A stretch of DNA of 64,000 bases from Methylovorus menthalis. GTDB lineage: Bacteria; Pseudomonadota; Gammaproteobacteria; Burkholderiales; Methylophilaceae. The position numbers and the translations under genes are program-made. Location: assembly GCF_020523625.1 (NCBI RefSeq), contig NZ_JAJAQH010000006.1, forward strand, positions 1-64,000, read 5' to 3'. The notes below the pieces were generated by a model. That model searched no databases. It was not told the DNA's origin and saw nothing but the letters and a program-made list of their open reading frames with translations. The number at the start of each line of letters is the position of its first letter. Positions within the stretch are counted from its first letter, which is position 1. Positions 45,460-55,382 of the stretch are shown in pieces.

Positions 45460-45512
45460 GTAGCTTGGGAGTTGACTGGATACGCCACGAAAGATTGCGT
45501 TACCATAGTCCG

Positions 45513-45995
45513 ATGAATGCTGGAAACACACCGCACGATTATGATGCCATCATCACTGCGCCATTTGGAGCAATAGGCCTGCGCGTTCAGGATGACTTCG
45601 TGGTCGGCATTGAACTGTTGGCCGAGACCTTAGAGCCTCATGCGGCTCCGCTTCCATTTGTGCAGCACGCCGTGCATGAACTGCAGCAGTATTTGCTGGA
45701 TCCCGCGCGCCTGATAGACCTTCCATATCTTACTGGCGGCACCTTGTTTCAGCAGCGTGTCTGGAAGGCCATTGCCGATATCCCGTCTGGAGAAGCCTTG
45801 AGCTATAGCCAGCTGGCCCAATGTGTCCATTCCGGCCCCAGGGCGGTTGCCAACGTGTGCGGCGCGAACAGGGTACCCTTGCTGGTTCCCTGTCATCGCG
45901 TCGTTGCCAAAAGCGGCCTGGGGGGCTTCATGCAGGGTAATCCACGTGGTCTTGCCATCAAGCAGTGGTTGCTGGCACATGAGGGTTTTGCATGA
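45513..45995 (+). CDS. ogt: O6-methylguanine-DNA methyltransferase (160 aa)
   Basis: Suicide repair enzyme that transfers the alkyl group from O6-alkylguanine to its own cysteine. The active site VPCHRVV puts the acceptor at Cys127, and RAVANVCGANRVP supplies the Asn hinge and the Arg finger region. The ATG at 45513 gives the normal Ogt size. The longer open frame crosses the L19 terminator. It overlaps xerD by 4 nt. Confidence 0.93.
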   Translation: MNAGNTPHDYDAIITAPFGAIGLRVQDDFVVGIELLAETLEPHAAPLPFVQHAVHELQQYLLDPARLIDLPYLTGGTLFQQRVWKAIADIPSGEALSYSQLAQCVHSGPRAVANVCGANRVPLLVPCHRVVAKSGLGGFMQGNPRGLAIKQWLLAHEGFA

Positions 45996-46888
45996 GCGCG
46001 GCGAATACGGCGCTGCTGGACAGCTTTGTGGATCACCTGTGGCTGGAGGATGGTCTGGCGCGTAATACGCTGGAAAGTTACCGGCGCGATCTCGCGCTGT
46101 TTGCTGGCTGGCTGTGGTCGGAAAATGCCAGGTTGCTCAATCAGGCTGATCAGGGAGATATTCAAGAGTATCTCGCGTTCCGGTTTCCGACCAGCAAGCC
46201 GCGTAGTGTCAGCCGTTTGATTGCGAGCTTGAGGCGGTTTTATCGCCATGGCTTGCGCGAGGGACACATTAGCGTTGATCCCACGATACTGATTGATACG
46301 CCCAAGCTGCCACGCTCATTGCCAAAGAGCCTGAATGAAGACGAGGTGGTCGCCTTGTTGAGCGCACCGGATATTTCCCAAGTCATTGGCCTGCGCGACC
46401 GGGCCATGCTTGAGACCCTTTATGCCTGTGGCCTGCGCGTCTCCGAGTTGGTGGGTTTGCGCTATACCGAAGTCAGCCTCAATGAAGGGGTAGTGCGCGT
46501 GACGGGTAAAGGCAGCAAGACTCGCCTGGTCCCGTTGGGGGAAGAGTCGGTGGATTGGTTGTTGCGTTATGTACGCGAAGGACGGCCGCAGATGCTGCAG
46601 CAGCGCGTTTCTGATAGTTTGTTTGTGACGCAGCGCGGCGAGGCCATGACGCGCCAGGCATTCTGGTATCTGATCAAGCGCTACGCTTTGCAGGCAGGCA
46701 TACACAAACCTTTATCGCCCCATGTGCTGCGCCACGCTTTTGCCACCCATTTATTGAATCACGGGGCAGATTTGCGGGTGGTGCAGATGCTGTTGGGGCA
46801 CTCGGATATTTCAACCACGCAAATTTACACGCATGTGGCGCGTGAGCGCCTGAAGCAATTGCATGCCAAGCACCATCCGCGCGGCTAG
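45992..46888 (+). CDS. xerD: site-specific tyrosine recombinase XerD (298 aa)
   Basis: Chromosome dimer resolution recombinase acting at dif with XerC. It has an N-terminal SAM-like domain (about 8-90) and a catalytic domain with Arg in YACGLRVSELVGL, HVLRHAFATHLL (His-x-x-Arg), LLGHSDISTTQ and the nucleophile Tyr in QIYTHV. Length is exactly that of XerD. ATGA coupling with ogt. XerC is the alternative, but the motif wording fits XerD better. Confidence 0.93.
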   Translation: MSAANTALLDSFVDHLWLEDGLARNTLESYRRDLALFAGWLWSENARLLNQADQGDIQEYLAFRFPTSKPRSVSRLIASLRRFYRHGLREGHISVDPTILIDTPKLPRSLPKSLNEDEVVALLSAPDISQVIGLRDRAMLETLYACGLRVSELVGLRYTEVSLNEGVVRVTGKGSKTRLVPLGEESVDWLLRYVREGRPQMLQQRVSDSLFVTQRGEAMTRQAFWYLIKRYALQAGIHKPLSPHVLRHAFATHLLNHGADLRVVQMLLGHSDISTTQIYTHVARERLKQLHAKHHPRG

Positions 46889-46903
46889 GGTGTGCCCCAG
46901 ACT

Positions 46904-47284
46904 TTACTCGCCGCTTGCATCCAGATAGTACCAATCGCCATTCAGTTTGATAAACCGGCTGATTTCATACAGTTTTTCCGCTTTGCCGTTGATCTTGTAG
47001 CGCGCTTCGAACTCTACGATCGCGCTATCGCCTTGCACTTCATCACGCAAAATGCGCAGGCCTATCCATTTGGTGGGCGCATCTTCGGTTAAGCCAAGTC
47101 GCGCCGGGCGGGTGTCAGGATGCCAGGTAGCCAGCAGATAATCTTCAAGCTGGAGCGCGTAAGCCGCATAACGGGAGCGCATCAGCTGGACAGGGGGTGG
47201 TTGCTCACGGCTGCCAGTATGCCAGCGCTGGCAGCAAGTGGAGTAGTTCGTGCCACTGTGGCAAGGGCATGGCGTTGGCTTCAT
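46904..47284 (-). CDS. YchJ-family SEC-C motif protein (126 aa)
   Basis: UPF0225/YchJ-type protein. The N-terminal zinc-binding knuckle CPCHSGTNYSTCC (about 6-18) is the SEC-C-like metal motif, followed by the conserved LMRSRYAAYAL and a C-terminal NTF2-like strand set ending in NGDWYYLD. I chose the ATG at 47284, where the zinc motif starts near the N-terminus. The frame upstream runs through the neighbouring gene. It overlaps the TIGR03790-type gene by 4 nt and is translated from the same message. Function unknown. Confidence 0.88.
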   Translation of the reverse strand: MKPTPCPCHSGTNYSTCCQRWHTGSREQPPPVQLMRSRYAAYALQLEDYLLATWHPDTRPARLGLTEDAPTKWIGLRILRDEVQGDSAIVEFEARYKINGKAEKLYEISRFIKLNGDWYYLDASGE

Positions 47285-48321
47285 GGGCTCGGTGCGCCCT
47301 GTGTTCTGGCATATGGAGTAGCCAGAGGCTCCCCGATGAAAAGCCCTTGCGCTGGCCATGCCACGCTTTTCCAGTAGCTTTCAATCAGGGTTTCGCCCTC
47401 AAGATAATGTTTCATGACGATGCTAGGTGCCGGGAATTTTTGCCAGTAATTGCAAGGCTCTGAAACCGTGCCATAGCTGCCCGTGGCACCTGCATCCAGC
47501 CAGCGCAGGCTGGACATCTGGGATTTGCCTAAAAGGTCGCCGCCACTGGATGTCAGATGATCGGCAATGGCGCCCGGCCTGAATGTCAGCGTATCCAGAT
47601 GCGGCACGGAAATTTTGCCCGTAAAGTAAAACATCACATCCTTGCGATCCTGAATGCTGTCCGCCTCTATGCGTTGAATGGTGAGCTGGCTGGCGGCAAT
47701 CTGCATGGGTTTCGGAAACATGGGCACGCGCGCATTGCGTGCCTGGTCCGATGTCGTCAAGAGATAAGCACTGCTGGGAAGCAATCGGAAGCTGCTGAAT
47801 ACGCCACGGTCTATCAGCGCTTTTGCCTGCTCCACTGACTCGACTGGCAGCAGTATGGTGGGGCGTATGCCGAGGGTAGTATAAGGTTGGCTGACAGAGC
47901 TGTTGAAATAGGGGCTGGGCTTGCCGGGATCGCAGGTTTTTTTACACTGCTGGGCGTCATAGCCTAGGGTCATGGCGGAAGTGATGCTGTTGCACTCCAC
48001 CGCATAAGGGGTGGTCCAGATCAGCACGATGGCCTGGATCTCAGGGCCCAGGCGCGGAAGTATATTGCTGCGTAAACCGGCAAATTCCCAGGCGCTTAAT
48101 TTGACTTTGCCCGCAGGCAGTTTCACCTTGATCAGGTTTGTCGAGGGAATCTGGCGTGCTTGCAAATAATATTCCCCCACTTCCATGCTGTTGGGGTCCG
48201 CTTCGTTCACGATAACGGCGAGGTTATTGGGTCCTATTCGTTCCGAGGCTGCCGATGCCTGGGTGGAAAACAGGCAGCAGGTAAGCACTAGGATAAATGC
48301 GCGGATTAGGTAGGGCTTCAT
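47281..48321 (-). CDS. TIGR03790-family exported protein (346 aa)
   Basis: An exported protein with signal peptide (about 1-24). The mature start, NNLAVIVNEADPNSMEVGEYYLQARQIP, followed by a VLIWTTPYAVECNSITSAMTLGY strand and the Cys-rich CKKTCDPG, matches my recollection of TIGR03790, a family that co-occurs with PEP-CTERM/exosortase genomes. The late segment DAGATGSYGTVSEPCNYWQKFPAP is also typical. A PEP-CTERM protein is present elsewhere in this window (3819). Biochemical role unknown. Confidence 0.85.
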   Translation of the reverse strand: MKPYLIRAFILVLTCCLFSTQASAASERIGPNNLAVIVNEADPNSMEVGEYYLQARQIPSTNLIKVKLPAGKVKLSAWEFAGLRSNILPRLGPEIQAIVLIWTTPYAVECNSITSAMTLGYDAQQCKKTCDPGKPSPYFNSSVSQPYTTLGIRPTILLPVESVEQAKALIDRGVFSSFRLLPSSAYLLTTSDQARNARVPMFPKPMQIAASQLTIQRIEADSIQDRKDVMFYFTGKISVPHLDTLTFRPGAIADHLTSSGGDLLGKSQMSSLRWLDAGATGSYGTVSEPCNYWQKFPAPSIVMKHYLEGETLIESYWKSVAWPAQGLFIGEPLATPYARTQGAPSP

Positions 48322-48363
48322 GGGATGAGAACGCGAATGTTGAGCTTAAGTGGATGGAGTGAG

Positions 48364-48717
48364 CTAAGGCTTGTTTCGTTCAATAACAACACCCAGTGCT
48401 TTTAGCCCCGGCAGAATGCCTGGTTTGGCGACCTTGATTTTGACCCACGGTGCGCCGAATTCATTAAGCACGATCTGACACAGATGCTCAGCCAAAGCCT
48501 CTACCAGCCTGAACGACTTCTCGCTGAGCGTTTCGCGTATGCGTGCCACCACCATGCCATAGTCTATGGTGTCGTCGATTTCATCGGTCTGGCAGGAACG
48601 ACTGTGCGGCATGGCAATTTCCAGATCAAGGATAATGGTCTGTGGCACCATGCGCTCCCACTCCGGCACGCCAAGTCGGGTTTGCACTTTGACTTCGCTC
48701 AAGAAAATCATGTCCAT
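48364..48717 (-). CDS. folB: dihydroneopterin aldolase FolB (117 aa)
   Basis: Folate-pathway enzyme cleaving 7,8-dihydroneopterin to 6-hydroxymethyl-dihydropterin and glycolaldehyde. Family pattern is present: MDMIFLSEVKVQTRLGVPEWER start, DTIDYGMVVARIRE, and the LVEALAEHLCQIVL helix with the substrate-binding Glu. Normal length. It is divergent from plsY. Confidence 0.94.
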   Translation of the reverse strand: MDMIFLSEVKVQTRLGVPEWERMVPQTIILDLEIAMPHSRSCQTDEIDDTIDYGMVVARIRETLSEKSFRLVEALAEHLCQIVLNEFGAPWVKIKVAKPGILPGLKALGVVIERNKP

Positions 48718-48889
48718 GCTGGGTGTCCTTAAGTTGATTCATGCCTGATGATGGCGAGTCAGGCGTCGGTTTAGCGCTGTTGCACAGAGGTTTGCGTTCA
48801 CGGCGGTGCGGGAATCCAGTATATTCCTGCTTTTGTGCGTGGTTCATGCGCACTGGCACCGTAAAAATTTCAGGAATTTTAAAGTATTT

Positions 48890-49480
48890 ATGATGATTGA
48901 TAGCGCTTTTATTCTGGCAGCGTATTTGCTGGGTTCAATTTCATTTGGCATTGTCATTAGCAAGCTGTTTGGTTTGCCTGATCCGCGCACCGTTGGCTCC
49001 GGTAATCCAGGGGCGACCAATGTATTGCGCAGTGGCAAGAAGCTGGCAGCCCTGCTTACCCTGCTGGGCGATGCTGCCAAGGGCTGGCTTGCCGTGTTCA
49101 TCGCGCAGCAATGGGGATTCGATGCCGATATGGTATGCCTGGTTGCCCTGGCGGTGTTCATCGGCCATCTTTACCCCGTGTATTACGGCTTCAAGGGCGG
49201 CAAAGGTGTGGCAACAGCGCTTGGTGTGCTGCTGGCATTTTCGGGCTGGTTGGGCTTGGCGGTGCTGCTGACTTGGGCGCTGGTGTTTGCCATCTGGCGT
49301 TACTCTTCCCTGGCGGCCTTGGTGGCAGCGTCCATGGCGCCGCTGTATGCGTGGTATCTATTGCCCAGCGAGAGTTATGTGTGGACAGCGCTAGTACTCG
49401 CGCTGCTGTTGATCTGGCGCCATCGTAGCAATATCAGCAAGTTGCTGGCGGGAACCGAAGCAGGCTTCGGCAAAAAATAA
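48890..49480 (+). CDS. plsY: glycerol-3-phosphate acyltransferase PlsY (196 aa)
   Basis: Membrane enzyme that transfers the acyl group from acyl-phosphate to glycerol-3-phosphate, the first step of phospholipid synthesis. Five spans and the three PlsY loops: [12 protein letters not shown] (about 39-50), [12 protein letters not shown], and the C-terminal [15 protein letters not shown]. The ATG at 48890 gives a normal N-terminus. The upstream open frame is not used. It is convergent with tsaD and divergent from folB. Confidence 0.95.
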   Translation: MMIDSAFILAAYLLGSISFGIVISKLFGLPDPRTVGSGNPGATNVLRSGKKLAALLTLLGDAAKGWLAVFIAQQWGFDADMVCLVALAVFIGHLYPVYYGFKGGKGVATALGVLLAFSGWLGLAVLLTWALVFAIWRYSSLAALVAASMAPLYAWYLLPSESYVWTALVLALLLIWRHRSNISKLLAGTEAGFGKK

Positions 49481-49490
49481 GCCCTTAAAC

Positions 49491-50522
49491 TCAGGCTGGG
49501 TGCTGCAGGCTGGCAAGGTCCCAGCGTGGGCGTACGCTGAAGCCATGGTCGCCCTCGGTCTCATGCTGCATGCGCATGGCGCCGGCAAAGGCAATCATGG
49601 CGCCGTTGTCGGTGCAAAATTCCAGGCGCGGATAGTGCACATGGCATAAACGTCGCTTGGTGGCGCGGTTGAGTTTTTCACGCAGTTGCCTGTTGGCGCC
49701 TACACCACCAGAAACCACCAGCTGATCCAAGCCGGTATCCCGCAGGGCCGCCATGCATTTCGCCGTCAACACTTCCGTGACGGCTTCCTGAAATTCCAGT
49801 GCAATATCTGCCTTGGTCTGCTCATCCAAGATGCCGTCGGCATCACTGTGATCATTTACCAGCGTCAATACGGCGGTTTTAAGTCCGCTGAAACTGAAAT
49901 TCAGGTCGCCACTGTTCAGCATCGGGCGCGGCAGTTTGAAGCGTCCGGGTGTGCCACTGTCCGCCAGGCGAGATACTGCCGGGCCACCGGGGTAATTCAA
50001 GCCCAGCAGTTTGGCGGTTTTGTCGAAAGCCTCGCCTGCGGCATCATCCAGCGTATCGCCCAGCAATATGTAATCGCCTATGCCTCCCACGCGCATCAAT
50101 TGGGTGTGGCCGCCAGAAACCAGCAAGGCCACAAACGGAAATGCCGGTGGATTGGCTTCCAGCAATGGAGCCAGCAAATGCCCCTCAAGGTGATGCACGC
50201 CCACGGTGGGCAAATTCAGGGTAAACGCCAGTGATTCGGCAATGCTGGTGCCGACCAAAAGGGCACCAGCCAGGCCTGGGCCTTGCGTGTAAGCAATGCC
50301 ACCAATATCGGCAAGCGTCAATTTGGCTTCATCCAGCACGCGTTGTATGAGTGGCAATGTGCGGCGCACATGGTCGCGCGATGCCAGCTCTGGCACTACG
50401 CCACCGTACTCGGCATGCATATCTATCTGCGAGTGAAGCGCATGGGCCAACAGGCCATGCCCCTGGTCGTACAGGGCAATGCCGGTTTCGTCGCAGGAGG
50501 ATTCAATGCCGAGAATAATCAT
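49491..50522 (-). CDS. tsaD: tRNA threonylcarbamoyladenosine synthase subunit TsaD (343 aa)
   Basis: Transfers threonylcarbamoyl to A37 of ANN-decoding tRNAs. ASKHA-fold features: [18 protein letters not shown] start, metal-binding HHLEGHL (His pair), [21 protein letters not shown] and the C-terminal [13 protein letters not shown] chose the ATG at 50522, matching the family start. It is divergent from rpsU, the usual arrangement. Confidence 0.96.
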   Translation of the reverse strand: MIILGIESSCDETGIALYDQGHGLLAHALHSQIDMHAEYGGVVPELASRDHVRRTLPLIQRVLDEAKLTLADIGGIAYTQGPGLAGALLVGTSIAESLAFTLNLPTVGVHHLEGHLLAPLLEANPPAFPFVALLVSGGHTQLMRVGGIGDYILLGDTLDDAAGEAFDKTAKLLGLNYPGGPAVSRLADSGTPGRFKLPRPMLNSGDLNFSFSGLKTAVLTLVNDHSDADGILDEQTKADIALEFQEAVTEVLTAKCMAALRDTGLDQLVVSGGVGANRQLREKLNRATKRRLCHVHYPRLEFCTDNGAMIAFAGAMRMQHETEGDHGFSVRPRWDLASLQHPA

Positions 50523-50586
50523 AGTGGGTTGGGCTTGCAGTACGCAGGGATAAGGGGCTGAGTGAGGCAAAAGTACAATATAACGA

Positions 50587-50615
50587 TTGATAAAACCGTA
50601 ATGTGGCGCTAGAAT
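50587..50615 (+). promoter_or_regulatory. promoter for rpsU-yqeY-dnaG-rpoD
   Basis: TTGATA at 50587-50592 and TAGAAT at 50610-50615 with a 17-nt spacer, 38 nt before rpsU. This is the macromolecular synthesis operon promoter position. Confidence 0.65.
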
Positions 50616-50653
50616 AGCAGACTTTTTCGCCCTTTCTCAAGGAAAGTGATCTA

Positions 50654-50866
50654 ATGTCCAGCGTACGTGTTAAAGAAAACGAGCCGTTTGACGTGGCTCT
50701 CCGCCGCTTCAAGCGCATGATTGAAAAAACTGGTCTGTTGACCGACTTGCGTGCTCGCGAGTTCTACGAGAAGCCTACCTGGGAGCGCAAGCGTAAGGCT
50801 GCTGCTGCTGTTAAGCGTCACTATCGTCGTATTCGCAACCAGACTCTGGCACCTAAGCTCTACTAA
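50654..50866 (+). CDS. rpsU: 30S ribosomal protein S21 (70 aa)
   Basis: Conserved small basic protein ([41 protein letters not shown]) needed for translation initiation on natural mRNAs. AAGGAAAG precedes the ATG. It leads the rpsU-yqeY-dnaG-rpoD block. Confidence 0.98.
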   Translation: MSSVRVKENEPFDVALRRFKRMIEKTGLLTDLRAREFYEKPTWERKRKAAAAVKRHYRRIRNQTLAPKLY

Positions 50867-50949
50867 GCTTCTTTGGCCGTATATTCGGCTGTGAGTTTTG
50901 TGGTGAGATGTGTAGCGTTGGTTGTACTGGTTGATAGGGAGTGCCTGTT

Positions 50950-51396
50950 GTGTCGTTGAAGGTTCGCATTAGCGAGGATATGAAGTCGGCTATGCGTGCC
51001 AAAGACAGCGCGCGACTGGGTGCCATTCGTCTGTTGCTGGCTGCTATCAAGCAGCGCGAAGTGGATGAGCGCATCGAGCTTGATGACATGCAAGTCATCG
51101 AGGCGATTGAAAAGATGCTGAAGCAGCGTCGCGACTCCATTTCCCAGTACGAGGCAGCCAATCGGCATGACCTGGCAGATGTTGAGAAGTTTGAAGTAAG
51201 CGTGTTGCAAGAGTATCTGCCACAAGCGCTGACCGAAGACGAGATCAAGGCGATACTTGAGCAGGTGGTGACGGAGACATCCGCATCTGGCATCAAGGAT
51301 ATGGGCAAAGTCATGGCCGCGGTTAAGCCGCTGGTTGTAGGCCGCGCCGACATGGGCAAGATATCCGGGTTGATCAAATCCAGATTAAGCGCCTGA
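50950..51396 (+). CDS. yqeY: GatB/YqeY domain protein (148 aa)
   Basis: A stand-alone YqeY domain resembling the C-terminal tRNA-binding part of GatB. The helical pattern SLKVRISEDMKSAMRAKDSARLGAIRLLLAAIKQREVDER and the C-terminal GKVMAAVKPLVVGRADMGKIS are typical. The GTG at 50950, with GGGAG seven bases upstream, is the best start. Another GTG at 50941 is in frame. It is followed by a terminator. Confidence 0.93.
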   Translation: MSLKVRISEDMKSAMRAKDSARLGAIRLLLAAIKQREVDERIELDDMQVIEAIEKMLKQRRDSISQYEAANRHDLADVEKFEVSVLQEYLPQALTEDEIKAILEQVVTETSASGIKDMGKVMAAVKPLVVGRADMGKISGLIKSRLSA

Positions 51397-51416
51397 CCCT
51401 GACAGCTTGGTAATTT

Positions 51417-51445
51417 AAAAAAGGAGCTTTGGCTCCTTTTTTGCT
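51417..51445 (+). terminator. rho-independent terminator after yqeY
   Basis: AAAAAGGAGC/GCTCCTTTTT stem with a short TTTG loop and T-run, between yqeY and dnaG. It may set the ratio of rpsU to dnaG expression. Confidence 0.85.
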
Positions 51446-51509
51446 TTTAATGGAATGGGTTTAGGCTATGATTTCTGCATTACGGTTTTTGGGTGCTGAT
51501 TGTCTTTAA

Positions 51510-53264
51510 ATGATTCCTGAGTCGTTTATCCAAGAGTTGCTCAATCGCGTTGATATCGTCGATGTAATCGACCGTAGTGTCCCGCTGAAAAAAGCGGGGG
51601 CCAACTATTCTGCCTGCTGCCCCTTTCATAACGAAAAATCACCCTCATTTACGGTAAGTCCCACCAAGCAGTTTTATCACTGCTTTGGCTGTGGGGCCCA
51701 CGGTTCTGCCATTGGCTTTGTGATGGAATATCAAGGCCTCAGCTTTGTGGAAGCCATCAATGAGCTGGCCAAGCAAGTGGGGATGATGGTGCCGCAGGAG
51801 ACGCGCGAGCGCGATGCGGATGTCCCACAGAAAAAAGCCGTACCCGGCATGGTGGAAGCCATGCAGCAAGCTGTGTTGTATTACCGTGGCGAGCTCAAGA
51901 AATCCCAGCGCGCCATTGAGTATTTGAAAGGGCGCGGGTTGAGCGGCCAGATTGCCGCCCGCTTTCAGATGGGGTATGCCCCATCCGGCTGGCAAAATCT
52001 GCAGGAGGTATTCAGTGATTATCAGGACGATGTGCTGAAGTCGATCGGTCTGGTCATTGAAAACGAACAGGGGCGGCGCTATGACCGCTTTCGGGATCGC
52101 GTCATGTTCCCCATACATGATCAAAAAGGCCAGGTGATTGGCTTTGGCGGCCGGGTGCTGGGTACCGAGGGGGAAGACGATGGCCCCAAATACCTGAATT
52201 CTCCCGAAACTCCTTTGTTTCAGAAGGGTCAGGAGTTATATGGCCTTTTTCTGGCCCGCCGTGCGATTCGCGATGCTGGTCGTGTGCTGGTGGTGGAAGG
52301 CTATATGGACGTGGTCGCGCTGGCCCAATACGGCATTGAGTATGCCGTCGCCGCCTTGGGCACCGCCACTACGCCGGTGCACATCACCAAGCTCATGCGG
52401 CAGACAGATGAAATCGTGTTTTGTTTTGATGGGGATGCCGCCGGCCGCAAAGCTGCCTGGCGCGCTGCCATGAATGCCTTGCCAGCGTTGACGGATGGCT
52501 TGCGATTAAGCTTTCTGTTTTTGCCAGCCGAGCATGATCCGGATAGCTATGTGCGTGAATACGGCAAGGAAGCGTTTGAGGCGGCCATGCAGAGCGCATT
52601 GCCCTTGTCGCAATATCTCATACAGCACTTGAGCGAAGATAACGGCCTGCAATCGCAGGAAGACAAGGTGCGCTTTTTGAATGAGGCAGAACCCATTCTA
52701 GCGCAGATACAGGCGCCACGGCTTGCACTGTTATTGCGCAAACGCGTGGCCGAGTTGGCCGGCCTTTCGGATGAAGAAATGCGCAGCATGATCCGTCTGC
52801 CCGAGGTGCAGCGCCCGCGCCGAAGCCAGCCGCGGCAGACGCGCAGCACGCTCTCATTGCAGCGCCGCTTTGTTCTGATGGTGCTGATGCAACCCGCGTT
52901 GGTGAGCCCCGATGACTTGGCATGGGTTCTGCATGAGAGTGAAGAAGATGCTTTGGTGAAACAGACGCTGGAAGCCGCGATCGCCTACCCGAATGCAAAG
53001 CCTGCAGGTTTGTTGCTGCAGTTGCAAAATCGGGTGGATGCCCGGTTGATGCGCGAGCTGGAGCGCGAGATTCATTTGCTGGATGAGCAAGTCGATTACT
53101 CTCTTGAATTTGAGGGGGCTCGCAAGCAATTAAAGGATATGTACGCCGAGCGGCAAGGAAAAAGTTTACTGGCGCGCATGCAGGAAAAGAAAATCAGCGA
53201 TATGACCGAGCAGGAAAAGGCATTGCTGAAAGCGATGGTAGGCGCGACTAAAAATAGGTCGTGA
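51510..53264 (+). CDS. dnaG: DNA primase DnaG (584 aa)
   Basis: Synthesises RNA primers at the replication fork. N-terminal CHC2 zinc finger (CPFHNEKSPSFTVSPTKQFYHCFGCG, about 40-65), RNA polymerase core with toprim domain (VEGYMDVVALAQYG, EIVFCFDGDAAGRKAAWRA) and a helical C-terminal DnaB-binding domain. Normal length. It starts at 51510 with no strong ribosome site. It lies between the yqeY terminator and rpoD. Confidence 0.97.
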   Translation: MIPESFIQELLNRVDIVDVIDRSVPLKKAGANYSACCPFHNEKSPSFTVSPTKQFYHCFGCGAHGSAIGFVMEYQGLSFVEAINELAKQVGMMVPQETRERDADVPQKKAVPGMVEAMQQAVLYYRGELKKSQRAIEYLKGRGLSGQIAARFQMGYAPSGWQNLQEVFSDYQDDVLKSIGLVIENEQGRRYDRFRDRVMFPIHDQKGQVIGFGGRVLGTEGEDDGPKYLNSPETPLFQKGQELYGLFLARRAIRDAGRVLVVEGYMDVVALAQYGIEYAVAALGTATTPVHITKLMRQTDEIVFCFDGDAAGRKAAWRAAMNALPALTDGLRLSFLFLPAEHDPDSYVREYGKEAFEAAMQSALPLSQYLIQHLSEDNGLQSQEDKVRFLNEAEPILAQIQAPRLALLLRKRVAELAGLSDEEMRSMIRLPEVQRPRRSQPRQTRSTLSLQRRFVLMVLMQPALVSPDDLAWVLHESEEDALVKQTLEAAIAYPNAKPAGLLLQLQNRVDARLMRELEREIHLLDEQVDYSLEFEGARKQLKDMYAERQGKSLLARMQEKKISDMTEQEKALLKAMVGATKNRS

Positions 53265-53271
53265 TTTAAGG

Positions 53272-53277
53272 TATAAT
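53272..53277 (+). promoter_or_regulatory. -10 element upstream of rpoD
   Basis: A perfect TATAAT, 54 nt before the rpoD start and just after dnaG. No clear -35 element at the right spacing. Confidence 0.45.
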
Positions 53278-53330
53278 GCCGGGTTTTTCCGTAACCGCAT
53301 TTAACAGGTTTAATGGATTTGAGGTCAAGC

Positions 53331-55247
53331 ATGGCTAATGAGCAAAACGATAAGGTCAACGATAAAGTAGAAACGCAGATCAGCGATGCTGATATACGTC
53401 GTACACGGCTTAAGTCGCTGATCGTTCTGGGTAAAGAACGCGGCTACCTGACTTACGCTGAAATCAATGACCACTTGCCGGACGACGTTCAGGATTCTGA
53501 ACAGATCGACGGCATTATCGGCATGATTAACGATATGGGTATTCAGGTGTACGAAGAGACACCTGATGCCGAAGCATTGCTGATGTCGGATGCTCCACCG
53601 CCAGTTGCGGATGAAGATGCCGTGGAAGAAGCCGAACAGGCCCTTTCTACTGTGGATTCCGAGTTTGGCCGCACCACCGACCCTGTGCGTATGTACATGC
53701 GTGAAATGGGTACCGTAGACCTGCTCACGCGCGAAGGCGAAATCGAGATCGCCAAACGCATTGAAGACGGCCTCAAGCACATGGTGCAGGCGATTGCTGC
53801 CTGTCCTACCACCATTGCCGAATTGCTGGCCATGGTGGAAAAAGTTGAAAAAGACGAACTCAGCGTTGATGACCTGGTAGACGGCCTCATCGATTCCGAC
53901 GTTGGCATTACCGAAGACATTCCGGTAGAAGCCGCTGAAACCGAAGAGGAAGAGGCTGAAGAAGATGAGGAAGACGACGGCGACGAAGACGGCGCCAAAG
54001 CAGCTGCCATCTCCGCTGAAGCGCTGGCCAAGCTGAAGGAAGAAGTGCTCACGCGCTTCGCCGTTATCCGTCAGTCACACCAGAAAATGACCGTCATCTT
54101 GCAAGAGCGCGGCTCTCAGGATAAAGAATATCAAGCCCTGCAAAACGCCATTCTGGAAGAGCTGACAGCGTTCCGCTTCTCTGCCAAGCAGGTTGAAGCC
54201 CTGTGTGATCAGGTACGTACCATTGTGGAAGACATCCGCGGCCACGAACGCAAGATCATGGAATTCTGCGTGGACAAGTCTGGCATGCCACGTGCGCACT
54301 TCATCAAGGTATTTCCTGGCAATGAAGGCAATCTGGACTGGCTCGCGGGCGAGCTGACCGTTAACAAGCCATACGTTGAGCGTCTGGAGCGCTTCAAGCA
54401 CTCCATCGTGGATCAGCAGCAACGCCTGCTGGACCTGCAAGACCGCGTGGGTATCCCTATCAAGGAACTCAAGGAAATCAACAAGCAGATGTCCACCGGC
54501 GAAGCCCGTGCACGTCGTGCCAAGCGCGAGATGATCGAGGCCAACCTGCGTCTCGTGATCTCCATCGCCAAGAAATACACCAACCGTGGTTTGCAATTCC
54601 TGGATCTGATTCAGGAAGGCAACATTGGCCTGATGAAGGCCGTGGACAAATTTGAATATCGCCGTGGTTACAAGTTCTCTACGTACGCCACCTGGTGGAT
54701 TCGTCAGGCCATTACGCGCTCCATCGCGGACCAGGCACGCACCATCCGTATTCCGGTGCACATGATCGAAACCATCAACAAGATGAACCGCATCAGCCGT
54801 CAGATTCTGCAGGAAACCGGTCTGGAACCAGACCCCGCAACCCTCGCAGAAAAGATGGAAATGCCGGAAGACAAGATTCGCAAGATCCTCAAGATTTCCA
54901 AGGAGCCTATCTCCATGGAAACCCCGATCGGCGACGACGACGACTCCCATCTTGGCGACTTTATCGAAGACATGACTACGCTCGCCCCGGTAGACGCCGC
55001 CGTGTACGCCAGCCTGCGTGAAGCCACCAAGGAAGTGCTGGAATCCCTCACCGCGAGAGAAGCCAAGGTACTGCGCATGCGCTTTGGTATTGAAATGAAC
55101 ACCGATCACACGCTGGAAGAAGTCGGCAAGCAGTTCGACGTCACCCGCGAGCGTATCCGTCAGATCGAAGCCAAAGCCCTGCGCAAACTGCGTCACCCAA
55201 CGCGCTCCGAGCGCCTGCGCAGCTTCCTCGAAACCGGCAACGACTAA
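53331..55247 (+). CDS. rpoD: RNA polymerase primary sigma factor RpoD (638 aa)
   Basis: Housekeeping sigma70. N-terminal region 1.1 (about 20-90), region 1.2 ([24 protein letters not shown]), an acidic non-conserved region (Glu/Asp run near 205-225), regions 2-3 ([57 protein letters not shown]) and region 4 ([30 protein letters not shown]). I chose the ATG at 53331 with GAGG upstream. An in-frame ATG at 53313 has a poorer site. Confidence 0.97.
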   Translation: MANEQNDKVNDKVETQISDADIRRTRLKSLIVLGKERGYLTYAEINDHLPDDVQDSEQIDGIIGMINDMGIQVYEETPDAEALLMSDAPPPVADEDAVEEAEQALSTVDSEFGRTTDPVRMYMREMGTVDLLTREGEIEIAKRIEDGLKHMVQAIAACPTTIAELLAMVEKVEKDELSVDDLVDGLIDSDVGITEDIPVEAAETEEEEAEEDEEDDGDEDGAKAAAISAEALAKLKEEVLTRFAVIRQSHQKMTVILQERGSQDKEYQALQNAILEELTAFRFSAKQVEALCDQVRTIVEDIRGHERKIMEFCVDKSGMPRAHFIKVFPGNEGNLDWLAGELTVNKPYVERLERFKHSIVDQQQRLLDLQDRVGIPIKELKEINKQMSTGEARARRAKREMIEANLRLVISIAKKYTNRGLQFLDLIQEGNIGLMKAVDKFEYRRGYKFSTYATWWIRQAITRSIADQARTIRIPVHMIETINKMNRISRQILQETGLEPDPATLAEKMEMPEDKIRKILKISKEPISMETPIGDDDDSHLGDFIEDMTTLAPVDAAVYASLREATKEVLESLTAREAKVLRMRFGIEMNTDHTLEEVGKQFDVTRERIRQIEAKALRKLRHPTRSERLRSFLETGND

Positions 55248-55261
55248 ACGCCTAAGTTACA

Positions 55262-55341
<80 letters not shown>

Positions 55342-55348
55342 TCAGATC

Positions 55349-55382
55349 AACGGCTTAGGTGAATAACCTAGGCCGTTTTTCT
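55349..55382. terminator. terminator between tRNA-Ile and integrase
   Basis: ACGGCTTAGGT and ACCTAGGCCGT arms followed by TTTTTC on the plus strand. It sits just beyond attL and serves the tRNA and possibly the convergent integrase. Confidence 0.6.
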